Part shown: positions 44,080 through 52,889 of the stretch, piece after piece | Layout: each line of letters starts with the position of its first letter | Numbering within the stretch: the stretch's first letter is position 1 | Source: G963677445 sp963677445 | GTDB lineage: Bacteria; Bacteroidota; Ignavibacteria; Ignavibacteriales; Melioribacteraceae | Length of the DNA: 64,000 bases | Direction: 5' to 3' | Assembly (NCBI GenBank): GCA_963677445.2 | Contig: CAXXGF010000073.1 | Coordinates: 62,001-126,000 of the forward strand | Translations under genes and position numbers: made by a program | The notes under the pieces: model-generated | The model's input: the letters and a program-made list of their open reading frames with translations, nothing else | What the model was told of the DNA's origin: nothing | Databases searched by the model: none

Positions 44080-45672
44080 ATGCATCTGGAAGAAACAGAT
44101 TTTAGAGGTGGCGCTGATAATATTAAATGGGTAAGGTCATTTATAAGCCTCGGACTGATGAGTATTTCAGTCTTCATGTTCAACAGACTTATTGACAAAT
44201 TACTCATTGAAAACGGAATAACATTTTTCAGCAGCTTTTTTAATAATGAAATAGGGGATTTAACCAATACTCTGGGCGGGCTTGGTGAAGTAATTTCAGC
44301 AGTACTCGGCATTGAGATCACATCAATCGCGATTATCGTTCAGTTGGCCGCCAACAAATATTCACCGAAGATAATGGACCTGTTCATAAATAATAGATTG
44401 AACATGTTTGTTTTTACTTTCTTTGTAATTACCGCGTCCAACACTGTCATGGTAACAAATACTATCACAGCTGATTTTGTTCCATATTACAGTATCTTCA
44501 TTACATTTGTCATGATAATATTTGCTTTGCTGATATTCCTGCCTCATTTCATATATGTATTTAATTTTCTAAGACCAACAAACTTTCTATTTTATCTTCA
44601 CAAGGATATTGTTAAGAATTTCGGGAAGCTTTCGCGTCAGCCGTTTGAAAAGCAGGAAGCATTCAGGGAAAAGGTTAAGGCCGATATTAATTTTCTGGGG
44701 GACATGGCTCTTAACTCGATATACCAGGGTGACAGAGCAGTAACACTTTTGTGTATTACCACTATCAGACGTATTACTGTGGAGTATATCAAGATCAAGC
44801 CCTCATTACCTGAAGAATGGTTCAAAAGAACCGGATTTGAAAATCTTGATCCCGACTTTTCAAGTTATTCCCCTTACGTGATGGAAAAAGTTGAAGAGAG
44901 AAAAATTCTTCTGGAGCGTAAAATATTCCGTTTGTTCGAACTCATCTTTCATAAATCACATCTTTCGCTCCGTGATGTGGCCGGCGGTGTGCTGATGAAT
45001 ACCGAGCTGATTGCTCTTGAGGCAATAAAAGGGAAAGATGACGGAGTTCTTCAGACTATTTTCCAATATTTCAATACTTATCTCAGACTGGCTATTACTG
45101 ACAAATCACCCCGGACAGCCTTTAATACACTCGAACATTACCGGATCGTCGCGGAAAAGCTGTTGGATAACAGCCCTGAGGATGTGGAAAAAATTTCGCA
45201 GTACTTTAAATATTACGGTCAGGAAGCCAATAAAAACAGGGTGCTTTTTATTTTGGAAACCGCCGCTTACGATCTTTGCCGCTTAAATGAACTTGCCTAT
45301 ATTAAAAAAGTTAAAAATCTTGAAAATCTTCTTTACCAGTTTTTGAATCTTGATGAACCTCTCGAAGAAGAACTGGCCGATGAAGACAAATCCAAAGAGC
45401 TTTCTCTGATTGGTGTAAGGATCGCCCAGGTAAAACTTGCCGGCTTCTACCTGTTAAATGAAGAATACGGACTGGCGAGAATAATATTCCAGGACCTCAA
45501 AGTTGAACCAAACCGCAGAATAAAAAAGATAAAAGATATTATATTTAGGACTACCCAGGAAGAATTTTGGGAAATTAATCCACGCGGATACAATTTTTAC
45601 TATGTCTCTCCCGAGAGAAGAAAAGCGCTTGTGAAGTTTTTTTCATGGTTTGAGGAAGGAATCTCCTATTAA
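44080..45672 (+). CDS. DUF2254-like predicted membrane protein
   Basis: The 530-residue protein has about four membrane helices in residues 20-165, then a long soluble, helical domain. Between helices 2 and 3 the sequence IEITSIAIIVQLAANKYSPKIMDLF follows the 'sit.va.QlaS.qySPr.l..f' pattern I associate with DUF2254. The C-terminal 350 residues are alpha-solenoid-like with many paired helices and no catalytic motif. Biochemical role is unknown. It precedes the GldL-like gene by 287 bases on the same strand, so it could be functionally linked, but a separate promoter is likely. Confidence 0.6.
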   Translation: MHLEETDFRGGADNIKWVRSFISLGLMSISVFMFNRLIDKLLIENGITFFSSFFNNEIGDLTNTLGGLGEVISAVLGIEITSIAIIVQLAANKYSPKIMDLFINNRLNMFVFTFFVITASNTVMVTNTITADFVPYYSIFITFVMIIFALLIFLPHFIYVFNFLRPTNFLFYLHKDIVKNFGKLSRQPFEKQEAFREKVKADINFLGDMALNSIYQGDRAVTLLCITTIRRITVEYIKIKPSLPEEWFKRTGFENLDPDFSSYSPYVMEKVEERKILLERKIFRLFELIFHKSHLSLRDVAGGVLMNTELIALEAIKGKDDGVLQTIFQYFNTYLRLAITDKSPRTAFNTLEHYRIVAEKLLDNSPEDVEKISQYFKYYGQEANKNRVLFILETAAYDLCRLNELAYIKKVKNLENLLYQFLNLDEPLEEELADEDKSKELSLIGVRIAQVKLAGFYLLNEEYGLARIIFQDLKVEPNRRIKKIKDIIFRTTQEEFWEINPRGYNFYYVSPERRKALVKFFSWFEEGISY

Positions 45673-45959
45673 AAAATAATAATTTTTAGTGATTTTTACA
45701 GTTCAGTGTTTTATTTTAGAGAATAATTTGTTAAAATAGACTTTTGAAAAGTGACTCTTGAAACTATTTGATACCGGTGATTTAGGTTTTGAAAGCGGGA
45801 TGGCATAACAAATTGATTCCAATTATTTGTGAGCTAAATTATTTTTTATTTGCTATCAATTAAATATCTTACTTATTGCAGATTCAAATGGTTTTTTTAT
45901 CGTGAATTATGAAATTTAGCGAACAATCATTCAATCATTTAATATAATGGAGGTTAGTT
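45673..45959 (+). other. Intergenic leader of the GldLM-like locus
   Basis: These 287 AT-rich bases have no open frame of interest and no clear terminator. The only clear signal is the strong Shine-Dalgarno GGAGG at 45950-45954 before the GTG start of the GldL-like gene. It probably contains the promoter of the motor locus, but no consensus element was identified. Confidence 0.45.
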
Positions 45960-46511
45960 GTGGAAAATAACAAAAGAAGCCGTCATGAACCAAAAACTTT
46001 CATCGGTCGTTTCATGGTTTATACATTTATTCCGCAGTATGCAAACAACGTAATGGGTCTTGTATACATCGGAGCGGCCATTCTGATTATCATCGTTGGG
46101 CTTCGTGGTCTCGGGGCAAGTGTTGCAAATAACCCGATGGTACCGCAGTTCCTCATCGGTGAGAATGGAAGAATCATGATATTTTGGGTTATGATAGCTC
46201 TTTATCTGGAGTTCTGTCTTCTGTTTATTCTCGCATTCGTTACATTTTTCACCCCGGAAGGTGAAGTGCACGGAAAAGATGAAAAAGGCTCTGTAGCACA
46301 TGGCGTTGAGAATATCCAGCTGGAACAGGCTGCCGCAAACGCATCCAAACTGAGAGAGCAGGTAGAAGTTTTAAAACGTCTCGCAGATGATGAAATGCGT
46401 ATGATCGAAGGATATCTTGATAAATTCGCCGGAATTTCTGAAAAGATAACAAAGATTCAGATGCAAAACCTTGATTCACTTGCTCAAATGAAAGAAACGT
46501 TGAAAAAATAA
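45960..46511 (+). CDS. GldL/PorL-like motor protein
   Basis: The 183 residues have two membrane helices (about 31-50 and 72-97) and a cytoplasmic C-terminal coiled coil (about 117-182, heptad-rich). TM2 reads WVMIALYLEFCLLFILAFVT and ends FFTPEGE. A glutamate in mid-helix (E84) and a C-terminal 'F..FxPE' recall the T-E-A-L-I-F...AFEP of GldL, whose TM2 glutamate is the proton-path residue of the type 9 secretion motor. Size, topology, coiled coil and the following GldM-like gene all fit. Overall identity to GldL looks low, so homology is inferred from layout and this motif. GTG start with GGAGG. Confidence 0.65.
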   Translation: MENNKRSRHEPKTFIGRFMVYTFIPQYANNVMGLVYIGAAILIIIVGLRGLGASVANNPMVPQFLIGENGRIMIFWVMIALYLEFCLLFILAFVTFFTPEGEVHGKDEKGSVAHGVENIQLEQAAANASKLREQVEVLKRLADDEMRMIEGYLDKFAGISEKITKIQMQNLDSLAQMKETLKK

Positions 46512-46551
46512 GGTTATTGCATTTTGAAAAATTAAAGAAAGGAAGCGAACG

Positions 46552-47154
46552 ATGAAAAAAAACATGGTATACTTCGTTCTCTATATAGTGATTCTGGTTG
46601 AATTGCTTATAGTAATTACAGAACGTGATGAGCTTGAGGCCAAAGAGCATGAAATCAGGGACAAGATGATCTCAACTTTGGCTAAATCATACAAACAGCC
46701 GGTTATACTTTCTGTACCTCAGAGAGAATCGGAATTTACAATCGGTTCCAAAGAACCGCATAAGGTGGTTATGACTCCCGCAGGACTCGTATCTGAGGAG
46801 GAGAAAGATCATCTGAATTATTTCATTGATATAAACCCAAAATCAAAGAAAAAACCTTCCGGCTGGCCAGACGGAGGCATAAATCTTCACAATATGACAG
46901 AACGTTATAAAATCATAAAAAATAACGGTAATGCCATTTTTGTTTCCAATCTTCCAGTAGTTGGTCAATATAAATTTCAGGTTTATTGTGAACTTGAACG
47001 CCAGCTTCCCGGTTATCTAACAGAGGAACTTCTCGAACAGCTAAGAGAGGAAGTTGGAGAACATCAGCTCGTTGCAAGTGAAAAAGTTGGTTTTCAAATT
47101 AACGTCAAACGTAAAGGCGGCGTTAGGACAATGGAAGCTGAAATATCATTCTAA
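46552..47154 (+). CDS. GldM-like single-helix motor partner (N-terminal part of GldM)
   Basis: The 200 residues have one N-terminal membrane helix (about 5-22, MVYFVLYIVILVELLIVITE) immediately followed by a charged helix, and a soluble periplasmic domain of about 160 residues. That topology is the GldM/PorM arrangement, where the single helix sits inside the GldL ring. The helix here contains its own glutamate (E17), and the N-terminus carries lysines (MKKN) where GldM has an arginine. Canonical GldM is about 510-520 residues with four periplasmic domains, so this protein is far too short. The missing part may be the next gene. It lies 40 bases after the GldL-like gene. Confidence 0.6.
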   Translation: MKKNMVYFVLYIVILVELLIVITERDELEAKEHEIRDKMISTLAKSYKQPVILSVPQRESEFTIGSKEPHKVVMTPAGLVSEEEKDHLNYFIDINPKSKKKPSGWPDGGINLHNMTERYKIIKNNGNAIFVSNLPVVGQYKFQVYCELERQLPGYLTEELLEQLREEVGEHQLVASEKVGFQINVKRKGGVRTMEAEISF

Positions 47155-47170
47155 TTTTTTTTCACGGCAA

Positions 47171-47192
47171 GCCTGATAATAAAATATCAGGC
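47171..47192 (+). other. 8-bp perfect hairpin between the two GldM-like genes
   Basis: gcctgata (47171-47178) pairs with tatcaggc (47185-47192) across a 6-base loop. There is no strong T run after it, so it is more likely an mRNA-stability or expression-balancing structure than a terminator. Confidence 0.5.
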
Positions 47193-47250
47193 AGGCCTGA
47201 CTTTTACAAGCAATTTTTTAATATGGACCATTGAAGTGGAGTAATACTTT

Positions 47251-48342
47251 ATGAAAAAATATATTCTACCGTTACTATTGTTATTTATCTCGCAATTGGC
47301 CGCACAGCCAAAAATTGCAGATACAATACGGGTAGTAACACTCCAGCAATTCAAGGTGCCCGAAAACAGGCAGATAGTTCTGACTAATATTCGCAGTATC
47401 GATTTTACAGCTGAATTATTGAACGCCAATTTTATTAAGCTGCGCGACTGCGAAAATGTGACACAATTTCCATCTTCCGAAGAACTTCCAGGTAAAGTTC
47501 GTGAATCAGGTGGAAGAGGTGTTATGGTTCAGTATGAAGTAAATGAGTCTATCGACGAAGTTGGAGTTTACTACGTAAAAATTGGCATAAACTTCAGGGA
47601 TGAGCGGAGAAGCAGAAGCGCAACAGCCCACTATATGGTTATTGTTGATTATCCTATTATGTCATCAAATATTGATGTATTCGACAGATATTATCCTTCG
47701 GAAAAAGAAACATTCAGTTTTCAGACAGTTGAGTTTGCCGATCCGATGGGTTACTCATACGAGATAGTCGACGCTGCCGGCACCCATATCGACTCAGGCA
47801 GAGGAGCACTTGTTTCTCTCGATGAAGTCTTTAAAGATGATAAAAATGTCGGACGTGAGTTTACAGTTATCGGCAAATATCATGGCAAGGATTTTAAATA
47901 CGTTGACGCCGGAGATAAAAACGAAAAGGAATCCAAATGGAACTTCCTTTTAGCGCCTCCAAATCTTGATGAATTTGTTACCTGGCGAACACAGGAACAG
48001 GAAGAGGAAAATAAAGAAGAGCTTTATATTAGCGCTTATAACGCGAATGTAATGCGTTTTCTCTATGTCTACATCGGTCAGTCCGGTGATGGAAGCCTCG
48101 TTGTTATTCCGCCTAAGATTCGCGGGCTTCGTGTTGAATCCGAACCAAGAGAATTTTTAACCGGATCAGGCGCGCGAGCAGTCACTCAGGGTAACTTTGC
48201 CTTTGTATTCCTTGATATAAATAATGACTTCCTGGATCAGATGGAAACTTGCGGTGAAATGCCAATAAGGCTGAAATTCCGGTTCAACACTCAATATGAA
48301 AAGAATATTCAGAAAGAATACACTGCTACTATTATTAAGTAG
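47251..48342 (+). CDS. Exported protein, candidate detached periplasmic part of a GldM-like shaft
   Basis: A cleavable signal peptide (about 1-18, ending AAQ) opens a 363-residue protein with no further helix. The mature part is beta-rich, with successive Ig-like strands (GVYYVKIGINFRDERRSRSATA, then YEIVDAAGTHIDSGRGALVS and GREFTVIGKYHGKDFKY) and an acidic linker TQEQEEENKEEL. GldM's periplasmic region is a chain of such beta domains, and this gene follows the short GldM-like protein, so a split GldM is a reasonable inference but not proven by sequence motifs. It begins 96 bases after the previous stop, past a hairpin. Confidence 0.5.
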   Translation: MKKYILPLLLLFISQLAAQPKIADTIRVVTLQQFKVPENRQIVLTNIRSIDFTAELLNANFIKLRDCENVTQFPSSEELPGKVRESGGRGVMVQYEVNESIDEVGVYYVKIGINFRDERRSRSATAHYMVIVDYPIMSSNIDVFDRYYPSEKETFSFQTVEFADPMGYSYEIVDAAGTHIDSGRGALVSLDEVFKDDKNVGREFTVIGKYHGKDFKYVDAGDKNEKESKWNFLLAPPNLDEFVTWRTQEQEEENKEELYISAYNANVMRFLYVYIGQSGDGSLVVIPPKIRGLRVESEPREFLTGSGARAVTQGNFAFVFLDINNDFLDQMETCGEMPIRLKFRFNTQYEKNIQKEYTATIIK

Positions 48343-48391
48343 TGTTTAGTATTTAGTTCAGGATTATAAAATTAGTTAGTGCGAAGTTAAA

Positions 48392-49891
48392 ATGATAAGA
48401 AAATTAATTATAGCCACAATTCTTCTTCTGCTCTGCGGAGTTTCAACCGGACAGACGCTTGAAGATTATTATGCAAAAATTGGGATAAAACTTGAAAACG
48501 ACAAGGAGTATCTTAATTTACATTATATCAATCTGATTCCCGGTGAAAACATTCCTGAATCTCTTACACTCGAAAGAATTAGCAAAGATGAACCTATTGA
48601 GTTTCTGTCTGATGAAAATATTTCATACAGACTCATCTTTTTGAAGGATGGAATAGGGCTGGATTCAATGTATCTGCTCTACATCGATGAGATCAGGGTG
48701 GCCGTCACCGGAGAAGAAAGTTTCTTTGGCGCAGTAAATGCCCCTTCAGATGATACTACGATTGTATTCAAATTCAAAGATATGTATAATCTGAAGTTAA
48801 ATAAACCCAGACTATATAACGATTTCTACAGGACTATAGAGAAGTTTTTAAGAACCAGCGACGAACCTCCTGGAAATCTTTTAAGAATTAACCCGGATGA
48901 TGATATTAAAACCAGTCTGGGTGTTTCTTCAAGAGATAATACCGATTATTACAATTATGTTCGCACGCATGGAACTCACTGGTATCCTGCCGAAGAGGAA
49001 TCGGGTGGAAGACGCGGAAGAGGAGGCGGAGCTGAAAAAACTCCTTACCGAATTGACGCGAGTTTCTCTCATCTTTCTTTTTCACATGAAAAAATGGATG
49101 TATTCCTCGGCGGCACAAGTCTTGAACTCAGCCTTGATAATCCTGTACTGAATATATTGCCATGGCAGCAGACTGCCGTGCAGGCCGGTTTCAGGGTGTT
49201 GTTTGCTCTTTCTGATGGAAGAGACCTTAACAAAGCATCATTCCTTGATACCAAAATTATGGCCCGCCTGCAGTTTGATAACAGCAGTATTTACAAAGAC
49301 CTGCCATTCGCATTTAAGTCGGATTCAAAAATAAATGTTGGTACAGGACTCATAGCAAACTTCAGTTTTACAAGACTGGGTACACTTCCGTTTTTTAACC
49401 TCTATGTTGCTGTAGGTGAATCGGCATATACAAGCCCGCCTGTTACTGTCAGAGAGAATGGTGAGGATGTAGCTTACCACTCATTTACTCAGGCTGAGGC
49501 GACAATGTCATTTTACTGGAATACCAGCGATAAACTTACAAGCCGTTTCAGGCTGGATGCCGGTATCGGGTATTATGATATTTATCGCGCAACTTATAAT
49601 GTACGGGGCGGATTCAGAGGCGCAAAAAGTTATCAAACTCTGATGTCGCCGGTTGTTACATTGTATTACACCTGGGCTCCCAGAAATAATCCGGTTCTCG
49701 GAAGTAAAATAAGAGTATTTGATTCGAGAGCTAAATTGCTGGCATGGCTCAAGGTGCTTCAATTCGGTAATCACAGTTTCAGATTTGAAACCCATTATGT
49801 TTCGGCTCCATTCGCCAGAAAAGCGCATAAATGGGAAGACGATGGCGGAGCTTTATTCCAAATAAGATATAGATACGGTCTTAATAACTAA
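48392..49891 (+). CDS. Outer-membrane beta-barrel protein A1 of the duplicated pair
   Basis: The 499-residue protein has a signal peptide (about 1-20, STGQ), an N-terminal soluble domain (about 21-200), a Gly/Arg-rich linker (GGRRGRGGG at 205-213), then a membrane barrel-like domain of alternating hydrophobic strands (RLQFDNSSIYKDLPFAF; QAEATMSFYWN). It ends IRYRYGLNN, typical of outer-membrane strands. It is clearly paralogous to the 507-residue protein at 51346: same order, a shared 'LNxLPWQ' block and the MSFYWN segment. No known family recognised. The downstream partner starts 2 bases after its stop. Confidence 0.7.
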   Translation: MIRKLIIATILLLLCGVSTGQTLEDYYAKIGIKLENDKEYLNLHYINLIPGENIPESLTLERISKDEPIEFLSDENISYRLIFLKDGIGLDSMYLLYIDEIRVAVTGEESFFGAVNAPSDDTTIVFKFKDMYNLKLNKPRLYNDFYRTIEKFLRTSDEPPGNLLRINPDDDIKTSLGVSSRDNTDYYNYVRTHGTHWYPAEEESGGRRGRGGGAEKTPYRIDASFSHLSFSHEKMDVFLGGTSLELSLDNPVLNILPWQQTAVQAGFRVLFALSDGRDLNKASFLDTKIMARLQFDNSSIYKDLPFAFKSDSKINVGTGLIANFSFTRLGTLPFFNLYVAVGESAYTSPPVTVRENGEDVAYHSFTQAEATMSFYWNTSDKLTSRFRLDAGIGYYDIYRATYNVRGGFRGAKSYQTLMSPVVTLYYTWAPRNNPVLGSKIRVFDSRAKLLAWLKVLQFGNHSFRFETHYVSAPFARKAHKWEDDGGALFQIRYRYGLNN

Positions 49892-49893
49892 AA

Positions 49894-51288
49894 ATGCAAG
49901 CTAATATGAAAAGGATACAATATATTCTCGCGGTTTTAATTTTTATTTCGGGTGGAGTCTTCAGCCAGGATGTCACTCTTGAGCAAAAGGGTGAGCTTGA
50001 GCAGATTTACTCCAACCTTGAATATAATACAATTGCATTCGAGGATCTTAAAAACAAGTGGTTTCTAAATGATCCGGGCTTCGTCAGAGAAATATTCAAC
50101 CGTTTTGCGGTACAAAACGCATTCAGAATTGATGGAAGAGAAGCCGGCCTCGATGCAGTTATGCAAAGAGCACAGGAAGTGTTCGATGGAAATATTATCA
50201 TAGACCTGCGTAAAAGGTACTATGATGATGAAATTGAATACTTTGCCTTTGTTTCATCAGATGAAATAGATGAAATTAAACCCATACCTCTTTTTGACCC
50301 GATTGTTGATGGTTTCCATCTTAAATCAATTATTGGCAACAGGATTTATGAAAAATTGCAGGAACAGGGTTATTTTTTCAGCAACCTTACCAAAGATGTT
50401 TTCGAAACTAAAACCGGATATGCTTTTGATGTTAAATTACATCTTCAGGAACCTGAAGTATTATTCTGGTCGACAACATCACAAAACCGAAATAAATACC
50501 TCATGTCATTTTTCGGAAAATGGGGTTTATCAAGAATATTCTTACCCGGATGGTATTTCCCTGAATATATTGCCGGCGCGAGACTAACTTATTTTGACGC
50601 GCTTGGCGATAATGAAAATAATTACAATTATAGCATTGCCGCCGGTTTGGGCCTCACTGCCACAACTCCTTTTGAATCAGAAGTGCCTAAAGTTCCTTTA
50701 TATAAATCGGGCCAGTCATTCTATTTTAAAATATCGGGTGATATGTTCAAATCTTTTACCGATGATATGGAAGGACTATTTCTTGATCTCGAAGGTTTCG
50801 TTACCATTGATGAGTATAGCCGAAAAGATATAGGATTGAAAAGGAATACTGAGTTTTATTCAATCAGAAATGCCTTTTCAGTTCATGTTGTTTATAAAAA
50901 TCTTTTCAATTTCTTCGACTTTGGTAATTTCAAAGTTGGCGGCGGGTTTGCCTCACACGATATAAACAAATACCGGTTACGCACAACAGCCGCAAAACTC
51001 CTTGATATAAGTGAGAACACTGATCAATTTGACAGATTTGAACATCTTTTACTTTTTGATTTTGGTATTGAAAATAAAGGTGGACTTATTCAGCATGATC
51101 TGACTGTTGATTTTGGCTTTAACCCGATTGGCGGTTACGGTTTTATGGGTGTAAAAATGAACGCGATGCTCAGCAGTTCTTTTGGCGTGGATGTGAAATT
51201 TTATGATTCATTCGGCCTGGAAGGAGATTATCTCTGGCGGACTGCTCCTATGATTGTTTTTTCACCGGTACTTAGAATAAATTACTAA
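49894..51288 (+). CDS. Outer-membrane beta-barrel protein B1 of the duplicated pair
   Basis: The 464-residue protein has a signal peptide (MKRIQYILAVLIFISGGVFS, from either ATG 49894 or 49906) and an N-terminal helical domain with IYSNLEYNTIAFEDLKNKW (about 38-56), FNRFAVQNAFRIDGREAG and DLRKRYYDDEIEYF. The C-terminal barrel has periodic aromatic strands, ending FSPVLRINY with a terminal aromatic as barrel-assembly signals require. It is paralogous to the 465-residue protein at 52890, sharing the IYxNLEYNTxAFxDLKNxW block almost unchanged. It probably forms a complex with A1; function unknown. Confidence 0.7.
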   Translation: MQANMKRIQYILAVLIFISGGVFSQDVTLEQKGELEQIYSNLEYNTIAFEDLKNKWFLNDPGFVREIFNRFAVQNAFRIDGREAGLDAVMQRAQEVFDGNIIIDLRKRYYDDEIEYFAFVSSDEIDEIKPIPLFDPIVDGFHLKSIIGNRIYEKLQEQGYFFSNLTKDVFETKTGYAFDVKLHLQEPEVLFWSTTSQNRNKYLMSFFGKWGLSRIFLPGWYFPEYIAGARLTYFDALGDNENNYNYSIAAGLGLTATTPFESEVPKVPLYKSGQSFYFKISGDMFKSFTDDMEGLFLDLEGFVTIDEYSRKDIGLKRNTEFYSIRNAFSVHVVYKNLFNFFDFGNFKVGGGFASHDINKYRLRTTAAKLLDISENTDQFDRFEHLLLFDFGIENKGGLIQHDLTVDFGFNPIGGYGFMGVKMNAMLSSSFGVDVKFYDSFGLEGDYLWRTAPMIVFSPVLRINY

Positions 51289-51345
51289 AAATATTCAATG
51301 ATCTTGAGTACAGGTCTATTTTTCTAAAATAAGATATCATACATT

Positions 51346-52869
51346 ATGGTAAGAATCTATTTAGCGTTTTTTTTTCTGATAAGTCTTGTCTCCTCAATCT
51401 GGAGTCAGGACTTATCAGATTTTTATAAAAAAGTTGAGGACAAGCTCAGGTATGATGAGAATTATCTGGATATTTATCAAATCTCATTTCTTCCTCAACC
51501 ATCAGATATAGCCGGCCTGCGAAATATTCCTCTCGTAGATGATTCGAAATTCAATTTTAATATTCGTGAGGGTATCCAGTATTATTTCGTATTCCTTCGC
51601 AAATCTCTTGAGATTGATTCCCTGGTATTACTGGAGGTAATCGAGGAAAGAGATAAGTCTCAAACCGGACAGGGCGCGCTCTTTGGCGATCTTTCGGAAG
51701 GTGGCAATCTTGAAACAAGCACCGTTATAAGGTTTCGGGATTTACTGGCCATGTATTACGATCATCCCGAATATTATCAGCGGCTTTATAACCTTGTGGA
51801 AAAATTGACAGATGAATATGCTCCCGATTCAAAGCTTAATCTTCCAATTGAAGAGAATTTTAAGAATACAAGGGGCACTACATCAATGGGCAATGATGAT
51901 TTCCTAAGATACGCCTGGACCAACGCCCATCATTATTACCCGAAAAATGACGCGTCAGCTTCCTCGGGAGGAGGCAGACGAAGGAGCAGACGGGGTGGCG
52001 GAGGAGGTTCTGCTACACCTTTCAAAATTGATTTTGATTTTGCGAAGCTGACTTTTTATCATAAGGAAATGAATTTTGGTTCCAGCATATTAAGCGCCGA
52101 AGCTCATTTTTCTCCCGACGCTTTGAATCTGCTTCCATGGCAGTCTATGACTATGTCGCTTGGAATAAGAAACCTTTTTAATGTTTCGCAGGGACAGAGC
52201 CGTGTAAATAATGATTTTCTTATTGATGCCGGAATCAGAGGCCGTTTCAGAATTAATACATCCTCTTTTGCCCATAAAATACCATTTATTTTCGTTGACG
52301 AACCAAAACTTAATGTTGCGTCAGGACTTGAAGTTGAACTGCACACTACAAGATTATTTAAACTTCCGTTTCTTAACTTTTATCTTTCTACCGGGACAGA
52401 TGATTATACCGATCCATTCGTTTCATTTGGCACGGAAGATAGCAGCTATGCCTTTTTTACCGCGACACAATGGGAAACAAGCATGTCATTTTACTGGAAT
52501 GGCAATTCTTCCCGTACATTAAGATTTAAAATGGATATTGGCGCAACCGGCCATGATATAATTAAGGCAACATACTACAACGGTATTCAAACCAGCCTTA
52601 TTCAAAATGATATAACTCCCTTACTGGCATTATCATTAAACTTTGTGCCAAGTTATTTAGGGAATGATACCGAGTTATTTGGCCTGAATCTCAGGCTATC
52701 AGATAGCATCATGAGAATGAAATTTTGGTTTAAAGTATTCGAACTCAGTTCTGGTCACTTGTTCCGGTTGGAAACTGCATTCATCTCAAATCCCTATTAC
52801 AGGCCTCTCAGGGAATGGGAAAATGAAGGCAGCGGTATGGTCGGGATAAGATACCGTTATGGTTTTTAA
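51346..52869 (+). CDS. Outer-membrane beta-barrel protein A2, paralogue of A1
   Basis: The 507 residues mirror A1: signal peptide (about 1-20, SIWSQ), soluble domain, then a longer Gly/Arg linker (GGGRRRSRRGGGGG at 208-221), and a barrel domain with LNLLPWQSMTM, ETSMSFYWN and a final GIRYRYGF with the aromatic last residue. Identity to A1 is modest but continuous, so the duplication is old and both copies have been kept. The basic linker could bind an acidic partner or peptidoglycan-side anionic polymers; this is speculation. Confidence 0.7.
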   Translation: MVRIYLAFFFLISLVSSIWSQDLSDFYKKVEDKLRYDENYLDIYQISFLPQPSDIAGLRNIPLVDDSKFNFNIREGIQYYFVFLRKSLEIDSLVLLEVIEERDKSQTGQGALFGDLSEGGNLETSTVIRFRDLLAMYYDHPEYYQRLYNLVEKLTDEYAPDSKLNLPIEENFKNTRGTTSMGNDDFLRYAWTNAHHYYPKNDASASSGGGRRRSRRGGGGGSATPFKIDFDFAKLTFYHKEMNFGSSILSAEAHFSPDALNLLPWQSMTMSLGIRNLFNVSQGQSRVNNDFLIDAGIRGRFRINTSSFAHKIPFIFVDEPKLNVASGLEVELHTTRLFKLPFLNFYLSTGTDDYTDPFVSFGTEDSSYAFFTATQWETSMSFYWNGNSSRTLRFKMDIGATGHDIIKATYYNGIQTSLIQNDITPLLALSLNFVPSYLGNDTELFGLNLRLSDSIMRMKFWFKVFELSSGHLFRLETAFISNPYYRPLREWENEGSGMVGIRYRYGF

Positions 52870-52889
52870 TTAATAATAGACGGTAAGTA

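Noticed and set aside
45960..47154. ExbB/ExbD, TolQ/TolR or MotA/MotB motor instead of GldL/GldM
   Set aside because: The first protein has only two helices plus a C-terminal coiled coil, not three or four, and the second lacks the short N-terminal helix with the membrane aspartate typical of ExbD/TolR/MotB. The TM2 glutamate followed by F-x-P-E fits GldL better.
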